NCBI GenBank assembly: GCA_944326775.1
Contig: CALVFH010000013.1
Coordinates: 1 to 35,463 of the forward strand
DNA length: 35,463 nt
Direction of reading: 5' to 3'
Source of the DNA: an uncultured Parabacteroides sp.
GTDB taxonomy: Bacteria; Bacteroidota; Bacteroidia; Bacteroidales; Tannerellaceae
Part shown: one piece after another, positions 6,762-14,664 of the stretch
How positions within the stretch are numbered: the stretch's first letter is position 1
Layout of the letters: every line of letters starts with the position of its first letter
The notes under the pieces: model-generated
The model's database searches: none
Told to the model about the DNA's origin: nothing
Seen by the model: only the letters and a program-made list of their open reading frames with translations
Program-made: the position numbers and the translations under genes

Positions 6762-7196
6762 ATGCAGCTCCCGAACCATTTGCTATTTTCCGAAATAGAG
6801 AAATTATTGGAAGAGGGGCATACGGTGACGCTTCGGACGAAGGGGAGCAGTATGTTTCCTTTTATTGTGGGCGGACGCGACAGCGTGGTGCTGCAAAAGG
6901 CGGAAAAGCTGCAAAAGGGCGACATCGTGCTGGCGCGGCTGCCGGGAAAAGACTATGTGCTGCACCGGATTTACCGCCTGCGGAACGAGGAGGTGCTCCT
7001 GATGGGCGACGGCAACCTTTGCGCGACGGAACACTGCATGCGGAAAGACGTGCGGGGAAAAGTAACCGCGATTATCCGCAACGGGAAGACGATAGACTGC
7101 GAAGCGGAGGGCGAACGGCGGCGGGCGCGGTGGTGGCAACGGCTGCTGCCCCTGCGGAGAATCCTGATAAAAATAGGTAAATACGTATGCACTTGA
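6762..7196 (+). CDS. S24/S26-family (signal peptidase-like) protein
   Basis: The 144-residue product has the core of an S24/S26 serine peptidase. KGSSMFPFI (about residues 26-34) carries the nucleophile Ser, and YVLHRIYRL carries a His where bacterial type I signal peptidases have Lys, as in the ER/SipW-type enzymes. GDGNLCATEHCM follows, and a basic tail (RRRARWWQRLLPLRRILIK) could lie on the membrane. No N-terminal membrane anchor is seen. The ATG at 6762 is preferred; TTG at 6756 is an alternative that would overlap the upstream stop. Proteins of this type usually sit beside ABC exporters in Bacteroidetes, often in peptide-export clusters, and an ABC exporter gene overlaps this one by 10 bp. 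It may trim an exported peptide, but no peptide gene was found here. Confidence 0.72.
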   Translation: MQLPNHLLFSEIEKLLEEGHTVTLRTKGSSMFPFIVGGRDSVVLQKAEKLQKGDIVLARLPGKDYVLHRIYRLRNEEVLLMGDGNLCATEHCMRKDVRGKVTAIIRNGKTIDCEAEGERRRARWWQRLLPLRRILIKIGKYVCT

Positions 7197-8848
7197 AAGA
7201 CTGTATCGGATGGCTGTGGAATGCCTCGAAGAGCGTCCGCCTTCCCATCGCCTGGAGCGGGCTGGTCGGAATCGGACACGTGGGCGTTTCGCTGTTTTTC
7301 ATTTATGTCTGCAAACATCTGATCGATATCGTGACCGGACACTCGACGGGCGGGCTGACGGTCTATATCGGTTGGATGTTTTTTTGTATTGTCCTGCAAC
7401 TGCTGTTGTCCGTCGGCCGGAGCCGGCTGACCGGGCGCACGGAAATCAGGCTTCGCAACGAGCTGCGGAACAAACTCTTTTCCCACCTGATGCGGACACG
7501 CTGGGACGGACGCGAGACGCTCCACACCGGCGACATGCTCAACCGCCTGGAAGAAGATGCCTCGATTGTGACCGACGCGCTGTGCCGGACGGTCCCGTCG
7601 GTCGTCGTCACCACGGTCCAGTTGGCCGGAGCCTTGTTTGTCCTGGCCAACCTGGATGCGCGGCTGGCCGGGACGCTGCTTTTCGTGATGCCGGTCGCGC
7701 TGCTTTTCAGCAAAAGCTACGTGCGGAAGATGCGCCGCCTTTCGCGCGAGATACGGACAACCGACAGCCGGGAACAGAGCCATCTGCAGGAACATCTGCA
7801 ACACCGCGTCCTGATTCGCACCCTGGAATATACCCGGACAGCGGTGCGCATCTTGGGAAAACTGCAAGAAACGCTGCGGCAGCAGATCAACCACCGCTTG
7901 GATTTCTCGCTATTCTCCCGGCTGATGGTGCAGGCAGGTTTCGCGGCCGGATATGCCATCGCCTTCCTCTGGGGACTGTTCGGGTTGCGCGACGGAAGCG
8001 TCACCTTCGGCATGATGACGGCCTTCCTGCAATTAGTGGCCCAAATACAACGGCCGATGGTGGATTTGAGCCGCCAGATTCCGGCCTTTATCCGGGTCGC
8101 CACCTCAACCGAACGACTCGCCGAGCTGAGTGACATGCCGCTGGAGCAACAAGGTCCGCCCGAACGGCTCGACGGAAGCTTGGGAATACGCATCGAAAAC
8201 CTCAGCTATACCTATCCGGGGAGTTCACGGAAGGTGCTCGACGGATTCAGCCACGACTTCCCGCCGGGCAGCCTGACCGCCATCGTCGGAGAAACCGGCG
8301 TAGGAAAAAGCACGCTGATCAAACTGATTCTGGCCCTGCTCCGACCCGACGAAGGAACGATAACCTGCTATAACCGCGAACGGGAAGTCGCCGCCTCTCC
8401 CCTAACGCGCTGCAACCTCTCCTATGTGCCGCAAGGCAACACGCTGATTAGCGGAACCATCCGGGACAACCTGCGGATGGGCAATCCGACGGCCACGGAC
8501 GAAAGCCTGCATTCGGCACTCCATACTGCGGCGGCCGATTTTGTCTTCTCCCTCCCCGACGGGCTGGATACGCTATGCGGAGAACAAGGAACGGGACTCA
8601 GCGAAGGACAGGCGCAACGCATCGCCATCGCCCGGGGACTGCTCCGCCCCGGCGGCATCCTGCTGCTGGACGAACCGACCTCAGCCCTGGACCAAGAAAC
8701 CGAACGCCTGCTCCTGCACCGCCTCTCCACCCGGCTGCACGGGAAAACCCTGCTCCTGATTACCCACCGGGAGACGATTGCCCAACTGTGCACGTCGGTA
8801 GTCCGGATGGAGAAACGTCTTTTTTCGGAAGAAAGCCAATCGAGTTAG
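7187..8848 (+). CDS. ABC exporter, fused membrane and ATPase domains
   Basis: The 553-residue protein is a half-transporter of the type I exporter class. Residues about 15-300 contain the six-helix membrane region (for example IAWSGLVGIGHVGVSLFFIY and AGFAAGYAIAFLWGLFGL). Residues about 330-553 are the nucleotide-binding domain with Walker A GETGVGKST (368-376), Q-loop YVPQGN, signature LSEGQ (471-475), Walker B ILLLDEP (491-497) and H-loop His527. No peptidase C39 domain is present, so any leader processing would have to come from elsewhere, plausibly the S26-like protein whose gene overlaps by 10 bp. The gene is GC-rich, unlike the DUF3990 cassette. Cargo is not evident; a peptide or lipid-like substrate is possible. 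It would act as a homodimer unless a partner is encoded outside the window. Confidence 0.88.
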   Translation: MHLKDCIGWLWNASKSVRLPIAWSGLVGIGHVGVSLFFIYVCKHLIDIVTGHSTGGLTVYIGWMFFCIVLQLLLSVGRSRLTGRTEIRLRNELRNKLFSHLMRTRWDGRETLHTGDMLNRLEEDASIVTDALCRTVPSVVVTTVQLAGALFVLANLDARLAGTLLFVMPVALLFSKSYVRKMRRLSREIRTTDSREQSHLQEHLQHRVLIRTLEYTRTAVRILGKLQETLRQQINHRLDFSLFSRLMVQAGFAAGYAIAFLWGLFGLRDGSVTFGMMTAFLQLVAQIQRPMVDLSRQIPAFIRVATSTERLAELSDMPLEQQGPPERLDGSLGIRIENLSYTYPGSSRKVLDGFSHDFPPGSLTAIVGETGVGKSTLIKLILALLRPDEGTITCYNREREVAASPLTRCNLSYVPQGNTLISGTIRDNLRMGNPTATDESLHSALHTAAADFVFSLPDGLDTLCGEQGTGLSEGQAQRIAIARGLLRPGGILLLDEPTSALDQETERLLLHRLSTRLHGKTLLLITHRETIAQLCTSVVRMEKRLFSEESQSS

Positions 8849-8860
8849 GAATATTTCAAG

Positions 8861-8868
8861 TACTTTTG
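8861..8868 (+). promoter_or_regulatory. -7 box (TACTTTTG) for the M28 peptidase gene
   Basis: TACTTTTG matches TAnnTTTG and lies 45 nt before the ATG at 8914. No good -33 box was found 20 nt upstream, so support is partial. Confidence 0.5.
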
Positions 8869-8913
8869 CAGGACAGAAAACAACCTTTTATAACACAAAA
8901 AACACATTCACCT

Positions 8914-9918
8914 ATGAACAAACTAACACTGAGCCTTTTGTCACTGGCTCTTTCGGCTTCTGTCTGCTGGGCGGAATCTCCCGAAAAGAAAGGACTGGCA
9001 ACGATCAACAAAGAAACGGCGGAAGCCCACATCGGTTTTCTCGCGAGCGACGAACTGCAAGGACGCGAAGCCGGCTACCTGAGCGGACGCATCGCCGGAC
9101 AATATATCGTAGCTTACCTGAAAACCTTGGGATTGCAGCCGCTGAACGATGGGTCGTTCTTCCAGCCGTTTGAGGCTTACCGCAAGGAACGGCAGAAAAA
9201 AGCCCGCTACCAGGTACATCCCGACTCGATTGCCCAGCTGAAGAAAGAGGTTCATCAGAAACTCTCGCTCCGCAATGTCCTGGCCAAGATAGATGGGAAA
9301 AATCCGAATGAATATGTTATCGTAGGCGCCCATTACGATCATTTGGGCATCGACCCGCTGCTCGACGGCGACCAGATCTACAACGGAGCCGACGACAATG
9401 CTTCGGGAGTGTCGGCGGTGCTCCAGATTGCCCGCGCCTTTCTTGCGACCGGCGAACAACCGGAGCGGACGGTCATCTTTGCATTCTGGGACGGGGAAGA
9501 GAAAGGGTTGCTCGGTTCGGAATATTTCATGCAGACTTGTCCGTTTGCCAAGCAAATCAAAGGTTACCTGAATTTCGACATGATCGGACGCAACAACGAT
9601 GAATCGAAACCGCAACATGTGGTTTATTTCTATACGGAATCGCATCCGGTCTTCGGCGAATGGCTGAAAGAAGATATCAAAACTTATGGCCTGAAACTTC
9701 AGCCCTACTATCGCCCGTGGGACCGTCCGGTAGGCGGCAGCGACAACGCATCGTTTGCCACACGCGACATTCCGGTGATCTGGTATCATACCGACGGCCA
9801 TCCGGACTATCATCAGCCCAGCGACCATACAGACCGCATCAACTGGGAGAAAATCGTAGATATTACCAAAGCCTCTTTCCTGAACATGTGGAACATGGCA
9901 AACGAGGCTGACTATTAA
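8914..9918 (+). CDS. Secreted M28-family zinc aminopeptidase
   Basis: The 334-residue product has a signal peptide (MNKLTLSLLSLALSASVCWA), so it acts in the periplasm or beyond. The start is ATG 8914, preceded by a promoter; the same frame is open further upstream only inside the exporter gene. Zinc-binding and catalytic residues of family M28 are all visible: H140 in GAHYDH, D160/D161 in GADDNASG, E195/E196 in DGEEKG, D222 in NFDMIG, and H300 in YHQPSD. GGSDNASF near the end is also typical. It probably removes N-terminal residues from peptides. It is monocistronic, bounded by its own promoter and a strong bidirectional terminator. Substrate preference cannot be read from the sequence. Confidence 0.9.
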   Translation: MNKLTLSLLSLALSASVCWAESPEKKGLATINKETAEAHIGFLASDELQGREAGYLSGRIAGQYIVAYLKTLGLQPLNDGSFFQPFEAYRKERQKKARYQVHPDSIAQLKKEVHQKLSLRNVLAKIDGKNPNEYVIVGAHYDHLGIDPLLDGDQIYNGADDNASGVSAVLQIARAFLATGEQPERTVIFAFWDGEEKGLLGSEYFMQTCPFAKQIKGYLNFDMIGRNNDESKPQHVVYFYTESHPVFGEWLKEDIKTYGLKLQPYYRPWDRPVGGSDNASFATRDIPVIWYHTDGHPDYHQPSDHTDRINWEKIVDITKASFLNMWNMANEADY

Positions 9919-9922
9919 AAAT

Positions 9923-9968
9923 AAAAAAGGAAACGGATGTATCACACGGCACATCCGTTTCCTTTTTT
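9923..9968. terminator. Bidirectional rho-independent terminator
   Basis: An 18-bp perfect stem (AAAAAAGGAAACGGATGT and its complement) with a 10-nt loop lies between the convergent M28 peptidase and pnp genes. The A-run on one side and T-run on the other let it work in both directions. Confidence 0.9.
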
Positions 9969-9986
9969 CTGTTCTTCTATTTCCTT

Positions 9987-10802
9987 TTACCCAATCCGAC
10001 TGACCAGACCTTTAAAAAGGACGGCCATTTTCCGGGCTGCCTTATCGGCTTGAACAATCACATCGTTGGCATCGTTGACAAAATCGTCGGCAAAATGATA
10101 GCCTTCATTCGTGATCACCGACATCCCGAAAACACGCAAACCGGCATGACGGGCCACGATTACTTCAGGAACGGTACTCATTCCGATGGCATCGCCTCCC
10201 ACTTTGCCGTAAAAAGCATATTCCGCCGGAGTTTCGTAAGACGGTCCCGTCAGTCCGACATAAACACCTTGCTTGACTGGAATCTGATTCTCAGCAGCAA
10301 TCTCTTCCACGATGCGGATAAACTCGCGGTCGTATGCACGGGTCATATCCGGGAAACGCGTGCCGAAACGCTCGTCGTTCGGGCCAATCAACGGATTAGG
10401 CAACATATTGATATGGTCGCGGATAATCATCAAATCCCCAATCTTGAAGGAAGTATTGATTCCCCCGGCAGCATTTGAGACCAACAGATTCTTCACTCCC
10501 AGCAATTTCATGATGCGAACCGGGAATGTCACCTGCTCCATCGTATATCCTTCGTAATAATGGAATCTCCCCTGCATGGCGAGCACAAACTTTCCCCCCA
10601 GTTTACCATGAATCAGATTGCCTTTATGTCCGGCAGCTGTAGAACTGACAAAATGCGGAATCTGGCGGTAAGGGATTACCGTAGCCTCCTCTATTTCATC
10701 GGCCAATGAACCCAATCCGCTCCCTAAAATAATTGCCGTCTCCGGAACCTGGGGAAGGCAGGCAGCCAAATAGGCCGCCGTTTCGGAATAAAACTCTTTC
10801 AT
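9987..10802 (-). CDS. punA: Purine nucleoside phosphorylase (trimeric class)
   Basis: The 271-residue enzyme splits inosine, guanosine and related nucleosides with phosphate to give free base and ribose-1-phosphate. It matches the trimeric class in length and motifs: [12 protein letters not shown] near the N-terminus, [30 protein letters not shown], and [14 protein letters not shown]. The ATG at 10802 is used; TTG at 10811 upstream is possible but less likely. It is the last gene of an operon with an aminohydrolase (15-nt gap) and an M20 peptidase. Deamination by the upstream enzyme followed by phosphorolysis here would form a purine-salvage route. It is terminated by the strong hairpin shared with the opposing gene. 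The symbol punA/deoD varies among species. Confidence 0.93.
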   Translation of the reverse strand: MKEFYSETAAYLAACLPQVPETAIILGSGLGSLADEIEEATVIPYRQIPHFVSSTAAGHKGNLIHGKLGGKFVLAMQGRFHYYEGYTMEQVTFPVRIMKLLGVKNLLVSNAAGGINTSFKIGDLMIIRDHINMLPNPLIGPNDERFGTRFPDMTRAYDREFIRIVEEIAAENQIPVKQGVYVGLTGPSYETPAEYAFYGKVGGDAIGMSTVPEVIVARHAGLRVFGMSVITNEGYHFADDFVNDANDVIVQADKAARKMAVLFKGLVSRIG

Positions 10803-10817
10803 CTCGTTCAATATAAG

Positions 10818-12083
10818 TTACGCATTACGTTTTACCAAATCATAAGCTCTCTCCGCCGCCTTCTCCAAAATCTCATCCTCACCCGGAACAACCCGGTTTT
10901 CCATCAGAATCTTTCCATTGCAAATCACCGTATCTATGCAGCTTCCATTAGCGGCATAAACCAGATTCGAAACAAAATTGAAATTCGGCGTAAAGACAGG
11001 AGAATGCAAATCCACCAAAGAAAGGTCGGCCAGATAACCCTCGGCAATACGTCCGGCCTTCAAGCCCATCAGTGAGGCACCGGCTACCGTGGCTGCTTCA
11101 AACATCTCACCCGCTGTAAGTGCCACAGGATCTTTCCGCCAGGCCTTGCCTAAGAGCGAAGCCAACTTCATCACTTCCACCATGTCCAGATTGTTCGATG
11201 ACGCACTACCATCGGTACCCAAAGCTACGGTAATGCCAGCCTCTTTCATTTCCTTAAACATAAACCGGCCACCCGAAGCCAGCTTCATGTTCGAAGCCGG
11301 ATTATGAACGACTTTCACCCCGTGGTCGGCCAGCATCCGGATTTCGTCGTCATCGACATACAGCCCATGCGCAATAATCAACCGAGGCGAAAGAACCCCC
11401 AACTTGTAAAGATAACGAACCGGCGTATAACCGAAATTCTTTACGGAATCGGCCACTTCCCCTTCTGTCTCCGCAAGATGTATTTGCATGGGCAACGCAT
11501 GTTCACGGGAGAAATCGTTGAGCCATTGCAAAAGCTCCCCGGAAACCGTATAAATAGCATGAGGAGCCACCGACATCTGGATACGCCCGCCATATTCTTC
11601 GTTTACCATCCGGAAAACACGCTTTGTCCGTTCTTTCGACTTCTCGGCCAGTTCCGGATTGAAATGATCAATATCGGTATCTCCCAACAAGACACGCAAC
11701 CCCATCTCTTCCACAGCATCGGCAATCCCGCGCATGTTGAAATACATATCGACGAAAGCCGTTGTCCCGCTTTTAATCATCTCAAGACAAGCCAACTTCG
11801 TACCCCAATAGATATCCGTACGCGTCAGTTTCGCTTCATGCGGCCAAATACGTTCCTGTAGCCATTTCATCAGAGGCATATCGTCGCCGAATCCCCGGAA
11901 AAGCGTCATCGGAGCATGTGAATGTCCATTCACAAAACCAGGGATAATCGCCTTTCCCCGCGCATCGATTGTCCGGTCGGCAGCCATCGTCAGTTCCTGA
12001 CCGACCTGTCGAATATGTTTCCCGTCAATAAACACATCTTTTGCTTCGCCATCCAGCCAAGCATTCTTAATCAATATCGTCAT
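10818..12083 (-). CDS. mtaD: Amidohydrolase: MTA/SAH/adenosine deaminase (mtaD-like)
   Basis: The 421-residue cytoplasmic metal enzyme is of the amidohydrolase superfamily (TrzN/MtaD branch). Metal and catalytic motifs are present: GHSHAP (H54, H56), SVAPHAIYT, HLAETEGE, IIAHGLY and LGTDGSASSNNLDM, with the expected C-terminal beta-sandwich segment (ADLSLVDL). Relatives deaminate 5'-methylthioadenosine, S-adenosylhomocysteine or adenosine. Its position 15 nt before a purine nucleoside phosphorylase gene supports a nucleoside substrate, giving methylthioinosine or inosine for phosphorolysis. It lies 12 nt after the M20 dipeptidase gene in the same operon. Exact substrate cannot be decided from the sequence; other amidohydrolases of this branch act on triazines or guanine-type compounds. 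Confidence 0.82.
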   Translation of the reverse strand: MTILIKNAWLDGEAKDVFIDGKHIRQVGQELTMAADRTIDARGKAIIPGFVNGHSHAPMTLFRGFGDDMPLMKWLQERIWPHEAKLTRTDIYWGTKLACLEMIKSGTTAFVDMYFNMRGIADAVEEMGLRVLLGDTDIDHFNPELAEKSKERTKRVFRMVNEEYGGRIQMSVAPHAIYTVSGELLQWLNDFSREHALPMQIHLAETEGEVADSVKNFGYTPVRYLYKLGVLSPRLIIAHGLYVDDDEIRMLADHGVKVVHNPASNMKLASGGRFMFKEMKEAGITVALGTDGSASSNNLDMVEVMKLASLLGKAWRKDPVALTAGEMFEAATVAGASLMGLKAGRIAEGYLADLSLVDLHSPVFTPNFNFVSNLVYAANGSCIDTVICNGKILMENRVVPGEDEILEKAAERAYDLVKRNA

Positions 12084-12095
12084 AACTATTTATTT

Positions 12096-13454
12096 TTAAC
12101 CTTTATACTCTTGATAAAATTCAGCCACAGCCTCAATTCCCTTATAAAAGATATCAAGGGCACAACTCTCATTGGGCGAATGAATGGCATTTTGTTCCAA
12201 ACCGAATCCCATCAGCACCGTCTTAATGCCCAAGACCTGCTCGAATGTTGAGATAATCGGAATACTTCCTCCGCGACGCACCGCCAAGGGAGTCTGGCCG
12301 AAAGCTTTGCTCACCGCCTTTTCGGCAGCGACATAGGCCGGAAGATCTATCGGACAAACATAACCCTCTCCCCCATGCGTCGGTGTTATCTTTATGCGGA
12401 CCGATTTCGGAGCCGCAGCCTGCAGATAATCTTCAAAAAGACGAGAAATCTTCTCATGCTGCTGATGCGGCACCAAACGACACGACACCTTGGCATAAGC
12501 TTTTGACGGAAGTACGGTCTTACTGCCTTCTCCGGTATAACCGCCCCAGATTCCGCATATGTCGAACGACGGGCGGCAACTGTTGCGCTCCAAAGTAGAA
12601 TATCCAACTTCCCCAAACAATTCCTCCACACCAATGGCCGCCTTATATTTCTCCTCATCAAAAGGAATCCGGGCAATCATCTCCCGCTCACGAGGCGAAA
12701 GTTCCTCAACATCCTCATAGAAACCCGGCACGGTAATACGACCGTTTTCATCCGTTACGGAAGCCAACAATTTGCAAAGCACATTTATCGGATTAGCTAC
12801 AGCCCCACCGAAATGCCCGGAGTGAAGATCACGATTCGGACCAGTCACTTCAATTTCCCAATAAGCCAAACCGCGCAATCCGGTTGTCAATGAAGGAACA
12901 TCAGCACTGACCATACTCGTATCCGATACCAATATCACATCGGCCTTCAGCAGATCCTTATGCGTTTGGCAAAACTGTTCGAGACTGGGAGAACCTATTT
13001 CTTCTTCACCCTCAAAGATAAACTTCACATTACAATCGAGCCGGCCCGTACGAAGAGCTGTCTCAAATCCCTTCACCTGCATCATGCTCTGCCCTTTATC
13101 ATCATCTGCCCCACGTGCATAGATACGACCGTCACGAATTTCCGGCTCAAAGGGACGGCTTTTCCACAATTCAAGCGGTTCGGCAGGCATCACATCATAA
13201 TGGGCATAAACCAACACAGTCGGTTTGTCATCACCCGCATGATACTCAGCGAACACTACCGGATTACCGTTGGTCGGCATCACCTCTGCCCGCTGCGCAC
13301 CCGAAGAAAGGAGCAACTCCACCCAACGATGAGCACAAGCCAGCATATCGGCTTTATTCTCGTGCTTTGCACTGACAGAAGGAATACGTATCAATGAAAA
13401 CAACTCTTCCAGAAAACGAGTTTTGTTTGATTCGATATAGTCTTTTATCGCCAT
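12096..13454 (-). CDS. M20-family metallo-dipeptidase
   Basis: The 452-residue cytoplasmic enzyme looks like the CNDP/PepV-like branch of family M20, which hydrolyses dipeptides. Zinc site motifs are visible: VLVYAHYDVMP (His and Asp), RGADDDKGQ (bridging Asp), FEGEEEIGSPS (catalytic Glu pair), VSDTSM, and HSPNES near the C-terminus (His). A lid/dimerisation domain is marked by DLHSGHFGGAVANP. No signal peptide is present. It is the first gene of a three-gene operon with a good promoter and is followed after 12 nt by the aminohydrolase. Why a dipeptidase should be with nucleoside salvage is not clear; shared nutrient scavenging is the simplest idea. Confidence 0.9.
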   Translation of the reverse strand: MAIKDYIESNKTRFLEELFSLIRIPSVSAKHENKADMLACAHRWVELLLSSGAQRAEVMPTNGNPVVFAEYHAGDDKPTVLVYAHYDVMPAEPLELWKSRPFEPEIRDGRIYARGADDDKGQSMMQVKGFETALRTGRLDCNVKFIFEGEEEIGSPSLEQFCQTHKDLLKADVILVSDTSMVSADVPSLTTGLRGLAYWEIEVTGPNRDLHSGHFGGAVANPINVLCKLLASVTDENGRITVPGFYEDVEELSPREREMIARIPFDEEKYKAAIGVEELFGEVGYSTLERNSCRPSFDICGIWGGYTGEGSKTVLPSKAYAKVSCRLVPHQQHEKISRLFEDYLQAAAPKSVRIKITPTHGGEGYVCPIDLPAYVAAEKAVSKAFGQTPLAVRRGGSIPIISTFEQVLGIKTVLMGFGLEQNAIHSPNESCALDIFYKGIEAVAEFYQEYKG

Positions 13455-13488
13455 AAGTTCGATTTTTTCGATTGATTATTATAGCAGA

Positions 13489-13520
13489 CAAAGATAACTG
13501 ATTTTTTGAAAGGCCGCAAC
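13489..13520 (-). promoter_or_regulatory. Promoter for the M20 / mtaD / pnp operon
   Basis: On the minus strand TTG (13517-13519), a 20-nt spacer and TATCTTTG (13489-13496) match the Bacteroidetes form. The -7 box lies 34 nt upstream of the ATG at 13454. Confidence 0.68.
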
Positions 13521-13586
13521 GAGGAATTTATGAGGATAAATACTATTTTTCCCGAAGAATAACTTTCCTGTTTAAAAGATAAAATG

Positions 13587-13594
13587 TATTTTTG
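13587..13594 (+). promoter_or_regulatory. -7 box (TATTTTTG) for the TIM-barrel gene
   Basis: TATTTTTG fits TAnnTTTG and lies 40 nt before ATG 13635. The -33 position is only loosely matched (CTTTC at 13563-13567). Confidence 0.52.
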
Positions 13595-13634
13595 TCTCGA
13601 TTAATTATTTTTCTTTTACCTTAAATTATACATC

Positions 13635-14597
13635 ATGACAACAAGAAGAGACTTTTTGAGAAATGCCTCCCTGCTCACTTTGGGAGGATTGTTGGCAAGC
13701 CGCGAGACCGTTTCGGCTGCTACAGTTACAAACCATCCGACAACCCAAGCCACCCAAGCCGGTAAAAATTTCGGGTTGCAAATCTATTCTTTGGGAAGAG
13801 AACTGGATGCAGATATCCCCGGTGGATTGAAGAAAGTGAAAAGCTATGGCTACAACTACATCGAACTGGCCGGTTATCGTGAAGGAAAAATTCATGGCAT
13901 GACCTTGAAGGAATTCAAGAAAATTTGTGACGATTGTGGATTGGAAATCAGAAGCACACATGTCAATCCGCCTGTACGTGAATATACCAAGGAAAACAAG
14001 CAGCAAATCATGGATTACTGGAAAGAGACTGCCGCAGCCCATGCTGAAATCGGCTGCAAGCTGCTGATCCAACCCGGACAACCCGTAACACGTAACACTG
14101 CCGATACGCAGATGATAGGCGAAGTGTTCAACGGTGCCGGTGAAATTGCCAAAAATGCAGGTTTGAAATTCGGCTACCACAATCATGACGGCGAATTTTC
14201 ATTCATCAAAGACGACACGAAACAAGCCATTTTCGGCAGACGCATGATCCCTTGGAAAGAGCAAAGCCAATATCAGATTGTTTATGATAATTACTTGAAA
14301 TATACCGATCCTGCCTTAGTATTCTTTGAAATGGACGTATATTGGACGGTAATGGGCCAGCAAGATCCTGTAGAATACATGCAGAAATACAAAGACCGCA
14401 TCCGCGCTTTACATATCAAGGATAAAGCCATCTTCGGCGAATCGGGCATGATGAATTTTGAAACTATTTTCAACCAAGCTTATGCCAACAATATCTCTGA
14501 TTTCTTTGTAGAATTGGAAGGTATCAAGAAATGCACCCAGTTCGAAGGAGTGAAGGGATGTGCAGACTATTTACTGAAGTCTGATTTTGTTAAATAA
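13635..14597 (+). CDS. Exported TIM-barrel sugar isomerase/epimerase-like protein
   Basis: The 320-residue product begins with a twin-arginine signal (TTRRDFLRNASLLTLGGLLA), so it is exported folded, probably to the periplasm. The rest is a xylose isomerase-like (AP endonuclease 2) TIM barrel: LQIYSLGRELD, YNYIELAGYREGKIHG, LEIRSTHVNPP, LKFGYHNHDGEF, VFFEMDVYWTV, IRALHIKD and FFVELEG. The metal-binding pattern E...H...D/H...E appears intact. Family members isomerise or epimerise sugars or act on keto-sugars. In Bacteroides such proteins are encoded with DUF1080 hydrolases and Gfo/Idh/MocA oxidoreductases in 3-keto-glycoside breakdown, and both partners are encoded convergently just downstream here. 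A dispersed inverted repeat follows the stop. Exact reaction not determined. Confidence 0.85.
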   Translation: MTTRRDFLRNASLLTLGGLLASRETVSAATVTNHPTTQATQAGKNFGLQIYSLGRELDADIPGGLKKVKSYGYNYIELAGYREGKIHGMTLKEFKKICDDCGLEIRSTHVNPPVREYTKENKQQIMDYWKETAAAHAEIGCKLLIQPGQPVTRNTADTQMIGEVFNGAGEIAKNAGLKFGYHNHDGEFSFIKDDTKQAIFGRRMIPWKEQSQYQIVYDNYLKYTDPALVFFEMDVYWTVMGQQDPVEYMQKYKDRIRALHIKDKAIFGESGMMNFETIFNQAYANNISDFFVELEGIKKCTQFEGVKGCADYLLKSDFVK

Positions 14598-14603
14598 AAA
14601 CTA

Positions 14604-14651
14604 ATGAGTTACGAGTTACGAGTCTTTTTAAAGATTCAACTCGTAACTCAT
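14604..14651. repeat. Palindromic intergenic element (GAGTTAC family), possible terminator
   Basis: A perfect 14-bp stem (ATGAGTTACGAGTT and complement) spans the gap between two convergent genes, and the loop itself pairs (GAGTCTTT/AAAGATTC with one wobble). The arms contain the 7-mer GAGTTAC in tandem. A closely related element is at 22513-22558. It may serve as a bidirectional terminator. Confidence 0.78.
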
Positions 14652-14664
14652 AACTCCAACTACC

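Noticed and set aside
6756-6764. TTG start for the S26-like peptidase at 6756
   Set aside because: ATG at 6762 is only two codons later and does not overlap the upstream stop codon. The same reasoning rejects TTG 10811 for pnp and TTG 34769 for the LeuA-family gene.
7210-8133. A second open frame inside the ABC exporter gene
   Set aside because: Arg/Ala/Pro-rich composition and no motif; it is an out-of-frame shadow of the exporter.
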